Shown here: in pieces, positions 1 through 7,300 of the stretch
How positions within the stretch are numbered: the stretch's first letter is position 1
Layout of the letters: every line of letters begins with the position of its first letter
DNA from: an uncultured Alphaproteobacteria bacterium
GTDB taxonomy: Bacteria > Pseudomonadota > Alphaproteobacteria > RF32 > CAG-239
NCBI GenBank assembly: GCA_946618745.1
Contig: CAMOLN010000034.1
Location: 1 to 7,744 of the forward strand
DNA length: 7,744 bases
Reading direction: 5' to 3'
The notes under the pieces: model-generated
The model's input: only the letters and a program-made list of their open reading frames with translations
Told to the model about the DNA's origin: nothing
Database searches by the model: none
Position numbers and translations under genes: made by a program

Positions 1-108
1 TTCCTTTTTGGCTTTTGAAGCATAATAAGTATATTTATTGCGGGCTTGAGACTCGCCGGCAAAAGCTTCCATCAAATTTTTTTCGGTTTTTGAACCCTTT
101 AATTCCAT
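1..108 (-). CDS. rbr: Rubrerythrin, N-terminal fragment (runs off the window edge)
   Basis: Reading leftward from the ATG at 108-106, 36 codons stay open to the window edge. The peptide begins MELKGSKTEKNLMEAFAGES and continues with QARNKYTYYASKAKKE, the classic opening of the rubrerythrin ferritin-like domain. Glu19, in the AGESQAR motif, corresponds to the first di-iron ligand of the family. Rubrerythrins are cytoplasmic non-haem iron proteins that reduce hydrogen peroxide in anaerobes and microaerophiles. The remaining iron ligands and any C-terminal rubredoxin domain lie outside the window, so intactness cannot be judged. An AGGAG ribosome binding site seven bases upstream fixes the start. 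The gene diverges from kdsA. Confidence 0.9.
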   Translation of the reverse strand, partial: MELKGSKTEKNLMEAFAGESQARNKYTYYASKAKKE

Positions 109-115
109 AACTTTG

Positions 116-120
116 CTCCT
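116..120 (-). promoter_or_regulatory. Ribosome binding site of rubrerythrin gene
   Basis: On the minus strand the sequence reads AGGAG followed by seven bases and ATG. This near-perfect Shine-Dalgarno match at ideal spacing decides the rubrerythrin start. Confidence 0.85.
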
Positions 121-143
121 TAATAAAAAAATAAAACATTGTT

Positions 144-171
144 ATTCTTACACAAAAGTTTTTCTTGTCAA
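144..171 (-). promoter_or_regulatory. Candidate sigma70-type promoter for rubrerythrin
   Basis: On the minus strand a consensus TTGACA (171-166) is followed 16 bases later by AAGAAT (149-144), a 4 of 6 match to TATAAT. Transcription would begin near 137 and leave a short AT-rich leader before the AGGAG. The -35 box is perfect and the -10 box is only fair. I see no clear operator palindrome such as a PerR or FNR site over it. Confidence 0.5.
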
Positions 172-206
172 CCAAATTGTTTTTATCCTTGCGGTTAGAG
201 TTAATT

Positions 207-233
207 TTGTTAAACTGCTCACATAATTATAAC
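207..233 (+). promoter_or_regulatory. Weak candidate promoter for the kdsA operon
   Basis: TTGTTA (207-212) and TATAAC (228-233) are separated by 15 bases, slightly short for a sigma70 promoter. An alternative pair, TTGCGG (189-194) and TAAACT (211-216), has a 16-base spacer but poorer boxes. The gene cluster needs a start somewhere in this divergent gap, but the sequence does not decide which pair is used. Confidence 0.3.
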
Positions 234-236
234 ATT

Positions 237-243
237 AAAAGGA
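237..243 (+). promoter_or_regulatory. Ribosome binding site of kdsA
   Basis: AAAAGGA lies eight bases before the ATG at 252. It supports that start over an in-frame upstream ATG at 165, which would add 29 residues unlike the family. Confidence 0.7.
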
Positions 244-251
244 TTACGGAC

Positions 252-1100
252 ATGGAACAAAAAACAATTACTTTGGGTAATGTTAAAATCAGCAATCTTT
301 TACCTTTTTCGTTGCTTTGCGGACCTTGCCAAATTGAAAGCAAGCAACACGCCGTTGATATTTGCGGCTCAATGGTCGAGATAACCAGGCAGCTTGATAT
401 TCCTTATGTTTTCAAAGCCTCGTTTGATAAAGCCAATCGTTCGTCAATCAACGGTGCGCGTGGTGTCGGGCTTGAAAAGGGTATGGAAACTTTTGATGAA
501 ATTAAAAAACTTTATCCTACATTGCCGATAGTTACCGATATTCACGAAGTATGGCAGTGTGCTGAAGTCGCCAAACACGTTGATATGTTGCAAATTCCGG
601 CTTTTTTATGCCGTCAAACCGATTTAGTGGTGGCCGCCGCCAAAACCGGAAAGGTTATTAATATCAAAAAAGGTCAGTTTTTAGCTCCCGAAGATATGAA
701 AAATGCCGTTCAAAAATGCCTTGATTCCGGAAATGATAAGGTTTGCTTAACCGAACGCGGCACATCTTTCGGCTATCATACTTTAATTGTTGATATGACC
801 GGCTTTGCCACTATGGCCAAAACAACCGGTTGTCCGGTGATATTTGATGCTACTCACTCGGTGCAAAAACCCGGTGGTCTCGGCACAGCTACCGGCGGCA
901 ACCGAGAAATGGCTCCGATTTTGGCTCGTGCGGCTATTGCAGCCGGGGTTGGTGGTTTATTTATGGAAACTCACGAAAATCCTGACAAAGCTCTCTCCGA
1001 TGGTCCTAATACCGTAGCTTTGGCAAATATGAAATCGATTTTGGCTTACTTAAAAGAATATGATGCTTTAACCAAAGCCAAAATTAACGACTATTTCTAA
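252..1100 (+). CDS. kdsA: 3-deoxy-8-phosphooctulonate synthase (KDO-8-P synthase), metal-dependent type
   Basis: This 282-residue enzyme joins phosphoenolpyruvate and arabinose-5-phosphate to make KDO-8-phosphate, the precursor of the inner-core sugar of lipopolysaccharide. It is a cytoplasmic TIM barrel. Diagnostic stretches are FKASFDKANRSS (54-65), IPAFLCRQTDL (115-125), the KKGQF motif (139-143) and DATHSVQKPGGLG (199-211). The four residues matching the metal ligands of the Aquifex enzyme are all present: Cys26 in CGPCQIES, His202, Glu239 in METH and Asp250 in ALSD. This places it in the metal-dependent class, unlike the E. coli enzyme, which has Asn at the first site. Length is close to the E. 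coli protein (284). I start at 252 because of its ribosome binding site and family length. The recO gene begins one base after the stop. Confidence 0.96.
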   Translation: MEQKTITLGNVKISNLLPFSLLCGPCQIESKQHAVDICGSMVEITRQLDIPYVFKASFDKANRSSINGARGVGLEKGMETFDEIKKLYPTLPIVTDIHEVWQCAEVAKHVDMLQIPAFLCRQTDLVVAAAKTGKVINIKKGQFLAPEDMKNAVQKCLDSGNDKVCLTERGTSFGYHTLIVDMTGFATMAKTTGCPVIFDATHSVQKPGGLGTATGGNREMAPILARAAIAAGVGGLFMETHENPDKALSDGPNTVALANMKSILAYLKEYDALTKAKINDYF

Positions 1101-1101
1101 A

Positions 1102-1812
1102 ATGAAATTTGTTGACGAAGGATATATTATCGGAGTTCGTCGTCATGGCGAAAATTCGGCTATCCTCACCATATTAAGTCGTGAGCATGGTAAAATTTGC
1201 GGTTATTTGAAATCAGGTTTTACCAAAAAAAATCTGGCGGTATTACAAAACGGCAACCTGATAAAAGTTGACGCTTGGTCACGAGTTGACGATAATATGT
1301 TGTCGTTTCGTATCGAAATGATCAAACCTTATGCCGTCAATTTTATGTCATCAGCGACTAAATTAGAAGTTTTAAATTCATTTTGTTCGTTGTGTAATAT
1401 TTGCCTGCCCGAATTACAGCCGGTTGATAAATTATATGATTTTGCTTCTGATTTTATTAATCTTATAGATGAAGAAAATTGGCTAACTAATTATTGTTTC
1501 TTTGAATTTTATTTATTGGAATTTTTGGGAGTTGGTTTGGATTTAAGCAAATGTGTAGTTAGCGGCACAACTTCCGATTTAGCTTTTGTTTCTCCCAAAA
1601 GTGCTTGCGCTGTTTCTTACAGTGTTGGTTTAGCTTATCAAGATAAGTTATTCAAATTTCCTAATTTTATTAAAGATAATAATCACGCTCCCACACTTGA
1701 TGAAATGCGTAATTTATTGCAAATGACCGAATTTTTCCTCAATAAAAACTTTTTTGCAATTCATAACTTGAAATTTCCGATTTGCCGTGTTAGTTTGGGC
1801 AAAAATTTATAA
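1102..1812 (+). CDS. recO: DNA repair protein RecO
   Basis: RecO loads RecA onto SSB-coated single-stranded DNA with RecR in the RecF pathway of gap repair and also anneals strands. The 236-residue product has the usual size and opens with FVDEGYIIGVRRHGENSAIL (3-22), the OB-fold start typical of alphaproteobacterial RecO. The helical C-terminal part contains LEFLGVGLDLSKCVVSG (139-155) and FVSPKSACAVS (162-172), matching the family pattern of leucine-rich helix, GLDLS, then VSPKSG-like segment. No four-cysteine zinc motif is visible. The ATG lies one base after the kdsA stop and has no clear Shine-Dalgarno sequence, so translation is probably coupled to kdsA. The recO-parC order is, from memory, common in alphaproteobacteria. 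Confidence 0.93.
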   Translation: MKFVDEGYIIGVRRHGENSAILTILSREHGKICGYLKSGFTKKNLAVLQNGNLIKVDAWSRVDDNMLSFRIEMIKPYAVNFMSSATKLEVLNSFCSLCNICLPELQPVDKLYDFASDFINLIDEENWLTNYCFFEFYLLEFLGVGLDLSKCVVSGTTSDLAFVSPKSACAVSYSVGLAYQDKLFKFPNFIKDNNHAPTLDEMRNLLQMTEFFLNKNFFAIHNLKFPICRVSLGKNL

Positions 1813-1820
1813 AATCTGAT

Positions 1821-1825
1821 GGAAA
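1821..1825 (+). promoter_or_regulatory. Ribosome binding site that favours the parC start at 1831
   Basis: GGAAA sits five bases before the ATG at 1831. The in-frame ATG at 1819 is preceded only by AT-rich sequence without a purine-rich site, so the downstream start is more likely. Confidence 0.55.
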
Positions 1826-1830
1826 TATTC

Positions 1831-4053
1831 ATGGCGGAAACAGAAGAAAAAATTAAAGACGTCTATCTTAAAGAAGAACTCAGTTCGCGTTATTTATCTT
1901 ATGCGATGTCAACCATTGTGTCTCGGTCTCTTCCTGATGTTCGTGATGGCTTAAAGCCGGTGCATCGTCGTCTGCTTTATGCTATGCGGCAGTTGCACCT
2001 TGATCCCAAATCAGGTTTTAAGAAATGTGCCCGCGTTGTCGGTGATGTTATCGGTAAATATCATCCTCACGGCGATTCTTCGGTTTATGGAGCCATGTGC
2101 CGTTTGGCGCAGGATTTTTCGGTGCGTTATCCGTTGGTAGACGGACAGGGAAACTTCGGTAATATCGACGGAGATTCTCCGGCAGCCATGCGTTATACAG
2201 AAGCTAGGATGACCGAATTTGCCGTCGCTTTGATGGATGGTTTGAGCGAAAATGCGGTTGACTTTGTAGATACTTATGATGGTGAAGAACAAGAACCGGT
2301 TGTAATGCCGGCGGCAGTGCCTAATTTGTTGTGTAACGGCTCCAATGGTATAGCCGTTGGTATGGCCACCAATATTCCGCCGCATAATTTGGCCGAAGTT
2401 TGTGATACCTTGCTTTTAATGATAGATAAACCAGATGCTTCCATAGAAGCTTTGGTTGGTAAACTCAAAGGTCCCGATTTTCCAACAGGCGGTATCATTA
2501 TTGATAAATTCTCATCCATTGTTGATATCTATACATCCGGTAAAGGCAATTTCCGTGTGCGTTCTAAATGGCATAAAGAGGATTTGGGGCAAGGCCAATA
2601 TCAGATTGTGGTAACGGAAATTCCTTATCAGGTGGTTAAATCAAAGTTGATTGAGCGCATCGCCCAATTGGTTCTGGATAAAAAAATCCCGTTATTAAAT
2701 GATGTCCGTGATGAATCGGCCCAAGATATTCGTATTGTTTTGGAACCTAAAAGTCGCAACGTTGATGCCGCTGTATTGATGGAGATTTTATTTAAAGAAA
2801 CCGAATTGGAATCCAAGTTCAATATGAATATGAATGTTCTCGATTCCGATGGAGTTCCTCGGGTTATGAGTATTGCCGAGGTTTGTCGTGAATATCTCAA
2901 TCATCGTCTTAAAGTTCTTGAGCGTCGCACCGATTATCGCTTACAAAAAATTGTTGCACGATTGGAGATTTTATCAGGTTATTTGATAGCTTATCTCAAT
3001 CTTGACGAGATTATTCGTATCATCCGTGAAGAAGATGATCCCAAAGACCGCTTGATTAAACAGTTTAACCTGAGTGATGTTCAAGCAGAATCCATTCTCA
3101 ATATGAAATTGCGTAATTTACGTAAATTGGATGAAGCTGAAATTAAAACCGAATTTGAAGATTTAACAGCCGAAAAAGCTGATTTGACTGATTTATTATC
3201 AAGTGAAGATTTACGTTGGCGCAAAATTGCCGCAGAAATAAAATCGATCAAAGAAAAGTTTGGTAAAAAGACCAAACAGGGAGCACGTCGCACCGAATTT
3301 ACCGAAATAAATCCCGAAGATATTGATATTTCAATCGAAGCACGAGTTGAAAAAGAGCCTTTAACCATAATTCTTTCGCAAAAAGGTTGGATCAGAGCCA
3401 TGAAAGGTTATCTGCCTTTGGATGAGAATTTCAAATTTAAAGACGATGATGATTTGTTATTGGCTATTCATGCTCAAACTACCGATAAAATAGTATTGTT
3501 TGATACTTCCGGCAAGTTTTTTAATATCAATGCTTGCGATATTCCCACCGGTCGTGGTTTCGGTCAGCCCTTACGATTGATGATTGATGTCGGTGTGAAT
3601 GAGCAGGTAGTCGATATGTTTGTTTATGTTGCCAAGAGTAGTTATTTGATAGCTTCCAATGTCGGTTATGGTTTTATTGTCGATGATAATCATATCATTA
3701 CCCAAACACGTCAAGGCCGCCGCATTATGAATGTTGCATCAGGTGAACATGCGGCTTTTTGCCGTCGTGTTTGCGGTGACATGGTTGCATTTATCGGCGA
3801 TAATCGCAAAATTCTGATTTGTAAAATTGAGGAAGTTCCGACTATTGCTCGCGGTCGCGGAGTTTGTTTGCAAAAATACAAAGACGGGGGGCTTTGCGAT
3901 ATCCAAATTTTCAATGAAAAAGACGGATTTCGTTTTAATCGATCCGGCGGAATTGCCAATGAAACCGATTTGCTTAATTGGCTTGGGCATCGTGCTCAAA
4001 TCGGTAAATTAGCTCCTTTCGGCTTTCCTAAATCTGGTAAATTTTTGCAATAA
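1831..4053 (+). CDS. parC: DNA topoisomerase IV subunit A
   Basis: ParC is the DNA-cleaving subunit of topoisomerase IV, which with ParE unlinks replicated chromosomes. From the ATG at 1831 the protein has 740 residues; an ATG at 1819 would add four. The winged-helix region carries SRSLPDVRDGLKPVHRR (31-47) and the quinolone pocket HPHGDSSVYG (78-87). The active-site tyrosine is Tyr122 in AAMRYTEAR. NGIAVGMATNIPPHN (172-186) belongs to the tower. A charged coiled-coil gate spans roughly 355-480. The C-terminal beta-pinwheel follows, with IPTGRGFGQPLR (571-582) and ARGRGVCLQKYKDGG (673-687). The short C-terminal domain, the lack of a canonical QRRGGKG GyrA box, the recO neighbour and the ending GFPKSGKFLQ favour ParC over GyrA. 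Position 87, acidic in E. coli ParC (Glu84), is Gly here. Confidence 0.95.
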   Translation: MAETEEKIKDVYLKEELSSRYLSYAMSTIVSRSLPDVRDGLKPVHRRLLYAMRQLHLDPKSGFKKCARVVGDVIGKYHPHGDSSVYGAMCRLAQDFSVRYPLVDGQGNFGNIDGDSPAAMRYTEARMTEFAVALMDGLSENAVDFVDTYDGEEQEPVVMPAAVPNLLCNGSNGIAVGMATNIPPHNLAEVCDTLLLMIDKPDASIEALVGKLKGPDFPTGGIIIDKFSSIVDIYTSGKGNFRVRSKWHKEDLGQGQYQIVVTEIPYQVVKSKLIERIAQLVLDKKIPLLNDVRDESAQDIRIVLEPKSRNVDAAVLMEILFKETELESKFNMNMNVLDSDGVPRVMSIAEVCREYLNHRLKVLERRTDYRLQKIVARLEILSGYLIAYLNLDEIIRIIREEDDPKDRLIKQFNLSDVQAESILNMKLRNLRKLDEAEIKTEFEDLTAEKADLTDLLSSEDLRWRKIAAEIKSIKEKFGKKTKQGARRTEFTEINPEDIDISIEARVEKEPLTIILSQKGWIRAMKGYLPLDENFKFKDDDDLLLAIHAQTTDKIVLFDTSGKFFNINACDIPTGRGFGQPLRLMIDVGVNEQVVDMFVYVAKSSYLIASNVGYGFIVDDNHIITQTRQGRRIMNVASGEHAAFCRRVCGDMVAFIGDNRKILICKIEEVPTIARGRGVCLQKYKDGGLCDIQIFNEKDGFRFNRSGGIANETDLLNWLGHRAQIGKLAPFGFPKSGKFLQ

Positions 4054-4241
4054 TGAGTGAAATTTTGTTTGAATTTGTTAAACAAGGTAATGCAATAAGG
4101 GTTACAGCTATAGATTCAGCCACAATGACCGAGGCGGTAACGATTGCTCCGTTAAATATGAGCAAAGAGCAAATGCAACAGCTTGCTTTGGAAAAATTAA
4201 ATTACGTTTTATGTGCAAAAAATAATAAAGATTGTGGATAA
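4053..4241 (+). CDS. Small conserved alphaproteobacterial protein (DUF6898-like)
   Basis: A 62-residue soluble protein of unknown function. It begins MSEILFEFVKQGNAIRVTAI, continues DSATMTEAVTIAPL, and ends in a helix with LALEKLNYVL. The pattern is a short beta-strand pair containing GNA-(I/V)-(R/K)-VTAID, then a helix ending in L-Y-V. It resembles a small family I remember next to alphaproteobacterial parC genes (I believe DUF6898); this is from memory and unchecked. No catalytic motif, signal peptide or membrane segment is visible. Its ATG overlaps the parC stop by one base (TAATG) and there is no good Shine-Dalgarno sequence, so translation probably depends on ribosomes finishing parC. 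It is the last gene of the cluster, and no clear terminator hairpin follows it. Confidence 0.75.
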   Translation: MSEILFEFVKQGNAIRVTAIDSATMTEAVTIAPLNMSKEQMQQLALEKLNYVLCAKNNKDCG

Positions 4242-4264
4242 GTAGCGTTATCGTTTTCAATCTG

Positions 4265-4293
4265 TTTCCAATTTAAAAAATAAGTTCTATAAT
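4265..4293 (+). promoter_or_regulatory. Sigma70-type promoter for the large coiled-coil gene
   Basis: A perfect TATAAT (4288-4293) lies 17 bases after TTTCCA (4265-4270), a 4 of 6 match to TTGACA. It stands in the only intergenic gap between the parC cluster and the large gene, about 60 bases before its ATG. The predicted transcription start is near 4298-4301. Read-through from the upstream cluster is also possible because no terminator is evident. Confidence 0.65.
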
Positions 4294-4299
4294 AGCCAC

Positions 4300-4320
4300 G
4301 CAACTTTGGGAAAACGTTGC
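4300..4320 (+). promoter_or_regulatory. Possible 5'-terminal mRNA hairpin
   Basis: GCAAC (4300-4304) pairs with GTTGC (4316-4320). Two further A-T pairs follow one mismatch inward, around a GGGAA loop. The 5' arm begins at about the transcription start predicted from the TATAAT box, so the mRNA would open with this stem. It is followed by AAAAGGGGA rather than a T run, so it is not an intrinsic terminator. The stem is short. Confidence 0.4.
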
Positions 4321-4323
4321 AAA

Positions 4324-4352
4324 AGGGGAATTTTATGTTTTGGGGAAAATAA
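4324..4352 (+). other. Upstream mini-ORF (MFWGK) with its own ribosome binding site
   Basis: AGGGGA (4324-4329) is followed by ATG at 4335, which opens a five-codon frame MFWGK ending in TAA at 4350-4352. The stop directly abuts the ATG of the large gene at 4353, in the same frame. Inside the mini-ORF GGGGA (4342-4346) serves as the ribosome binding site of the large gene. It may be a reinitiation leader or a chance duplication of a start site. Confidence 0.3.
4342..4346 (+). promoter_or_regulatory. Ribosome binding site of the large coiled-coil gene
   Basis: GGGGA lies six bases before the ATG at 4353 and decides that start. The next in-frame ATG upstream (4335) is closed by a stop at 4350. 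Confidence 0.65.
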
Positions 4353-7300
4353 ATGTCACAAGATTCAGCTAATTCTAATGACAAAGTGATGGTTTTACCG
4401 CAGTTTATGCAGGAACAAGCAACTCATGTTGAAGAACCGGAAGAAGAAACTTCTTGGTTAAGTAATAACTTACACAAAATGATTTTGGTGGTAAGTGCGG
4501 TATGGTTTGCCTTGGTTATCATATACATTACTCAATTTTTCGGTTGGTCGAATCTTTTTTTGATGATGCCGGATGAATTTGGCGGTTTTATGGCCGGAAT
4601 TACATTGCCGTTGGTGGTTTTTTGGGTGGCTATGGCTTATATTGATCGCGGCACATCTTTTAAAAAGGAAGCTAAATTTTTACGAGCCTATATGAATCAA
4701 TTAGTTTATCCTGAAGAAGGAGCTCCTCAAACAGCTAAAGCCATGGCCGATGCTATTCGTTCTCAAGTCGTTGAATTACAACAAGTTTCTAAATTAGCCC
4801 ATGAACAAACTTCCCATATCAAAGATGCAATCAAAGAAAATGTTGATGACTTTGCTAAATTAGTAGGTAAATTAGACGGTTATTCCTCCCATACCATTGT
4901 AGAATTGAGTGAAGGTGTCAAATTCTTGATGTCAAATTTTGAAAATATCGTCGGTCAAGCTCAAAATTCCAGCAGTAATTTATCGGCGATAAATCAAAAA
5001 TTTATTGAAGATAGCGAACAAATAGGTTCGGCTTTAAGCAATCTGCTTTCACAAATTGCCCCGTCTTTGCAAAGTGTTAAGGCTATGGTGGATGAATTAC
5101 GCCAAACTGCCGAGAAAGCTGTTTTTGAAATGAATAAATCTAATGCCGAGTTGAATAATTTTAATCAGATGACGGTTAAAAATTTCACCGATACTCAAAA
5201 TGTTTTAAATAGTCAGGTTGAACTGTTGGGGCAAGTATCCGAAAAAGCTTTTGAAAATTGTGAAAATCTTAAAGATCAGGTTTCCGGTGAAATTGTTGAT
5301 ATGCAAAATACTTTGCAAAAACATTATGCTCAAATCAGTGAAGCAATGAGTTCCATTGTCAATGAAGTTAAAACTCAAAGCGGTAATTTGGCTAAAACTG
5401 CCTTAGTTGGTATCGAGGATTTTAGTAAAGGTGTAAAAAACGAGTTACGCGGAGTTGAGGGTATGTTTGATACCCAAATCGGCAAATTGGAAGATGCCGT
5501 AGCCAAACAAAACAGCACAATAACTAATATGGTTAAGACAATTGATGATCGTGCCGAATTGGTTAGCAAGAAATTTAATTCTCACAGTGAGTTAATTAAT
5601 CAAGAATTAGAAAAACTCATGGTAAGATGCTCTAATTTGGAAGATGGTGTATCAATGAGAGTTGCAAACTTGAGCGGAGTTGCCGATAAAAGTATTGCAG
5701 CTATGCAGGATGTTGAAAGCACATTATCTAAAAATGTTTTGTTATTGGGTGAAAAAGTTGCGGTTGCTAATGACGATATAAATACTTACATTGATCGTTT
5801 AAGCGAAAAAACCGGTGACTTCCAAACCATGAGTGACAAGATTATAGATATAACCGACGTTATCAATAATCGTTATAAAGATTTACAAAAGACCATGAGC
5901 ACCGGTTTAGAGCAATTACATGATGTTGATCATGATATCAATTCATCAACCGAAAATTTATTGGTGCAGACTGCACAATCTGTTGAAAACCTCAATCAAA
6001 TCGCCGGTATGTTGCAAAAACATACCACCGGACTTACCGATGCCTCTGCGGTTGTGGTTACTCAAAGTCAGATCAGTGAGGCCTCCTTGCTTCAACAACA
6101 AAAATATATTGCCGATACCGCGTCTAAAGTTGAGTTTATCAAAGATGAATTGCGCCGTCAGATTGACGAGTTGGCAGTCAGTTCCGAAAATTTGGAAAAT
6201 TCTGCTCAAACAACTTCGGAAAATCTGAAAAATAATATCCAAAAAATGTTGTCTTATTGTAATGATGCAGTTGATAAAAGTCGCATGATTAATGATAACT
6301 TGAGTGAGCAATCAACTCAATTTGATACTTCGGTTAACAAAACCATTACAAAAGTAACTCAATTTGAGAATGTTTTAAGCAAGCAATTACAAAATATTGA
6401 CGGATTAAGTAAAAAAGTTGACGAACGTTCAACCAACATCAGCAAAGCACTTACTGGCAGTGCTCAGACTTTGGATGACACCAGTGCTTCCGTTGTCAAA
6501 GTTATCAGTGATGCGGTGGCAGATTTCAATCTTCAGGCCGAAAATATCAATACCGTTTCTAAAAATGCTGCCGAATATATTGATAATGTTTCCGGAACTA
6601 TTGATAATAAAGTTGCGGATCTTAATATTACTTTCCGTCAGCAGGAGGCGGATTTTTATGCTTATAGCAATAAAATGACCGATAACAATAATAAAATGGC
6701 TGAAGTCATTAAAAAACAAATGAATGAAATCAGTTCTGATGCCGATAAAATTTATGCTAAAATGGTTATGTTGGAAGAAGATACCAGTAATAAGGCCGAT
6801 ATTGTGGTTGCTAATTTACAAAAATCCGTTCAAAAATTATCGGAAATCGGAAGAGCTTTTGACGATCAACATAAACACACCGCTCAAACAGTTGACGAAG
6901 CTATTGCTAAATTAAACGGAATTAATGATTCCGTTCAGGAAAAAATGGATAATTTTGCCGCCAAAGTTAAAGATATCAATGATAACGTTGCTTCTTCAGT
7001 CGACAATATGAATATATCTTCATCAAAATTAAAATCTGTGCAACAGGACTTGGTTAAAGAAGGTAATCAAACTTGGCAAAAAATTAACGAGCAAAACAAA
7101 TATATGGAAACAGTTTATGCTAAAGTGCATAACCAGAGTGAAAGTATTGTTGATTTGTTTGAAAAACAGCGTAACGGCATTTCCGAAGTTGTTAATGCGG
7201 TTATTACCCAAGCTCGTCTGGGTGAGGCAGCTATGGCTCAGCAATACAAATATCTTACTGATGCCACGGTTGAAGTTTCCGGAAAAATGCAAGCTATTAA

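Noticed and set aside
165..251. Longer KdsA starting at the ATG at 165
   Set aside because: The added 29 residues do not resemble the family, no ribosome binding site precedes 165, and the extension covers the divergent promoter region. The ATG at 252 has a Shine-Dalgarno sequence and gives the normal length.
1819..1830. ParC start at 1819
   Set aside because: It has no Shine-Dalgarno sequence, whereas the ATG at 1831 has GGAAA at suitable spacing. The choice remains uncertain by four residues.
2011..3999. Several open frames of 80-125 codons on the minus strand inside parC
   Set aside because: They lie opposite a strongly conserved gene, have no ribosome binding sites or recognisable protein features, and are explained by its codon usage.
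1831..4053. GyrA instead of ParC
   Set aside because: The protein is shorter than typical GyrA, lacks a canonical GyrA box, follows recO and has a ParC-like C-terminal end.
4300..4320. Intrinsic terminator after the parC cluster
   Set aside because: The stem is short and followed by AAAAGGGG rather than a T run on the plus strand, and by no T run on the minus strand. It also lies downstream of a good -10 box.
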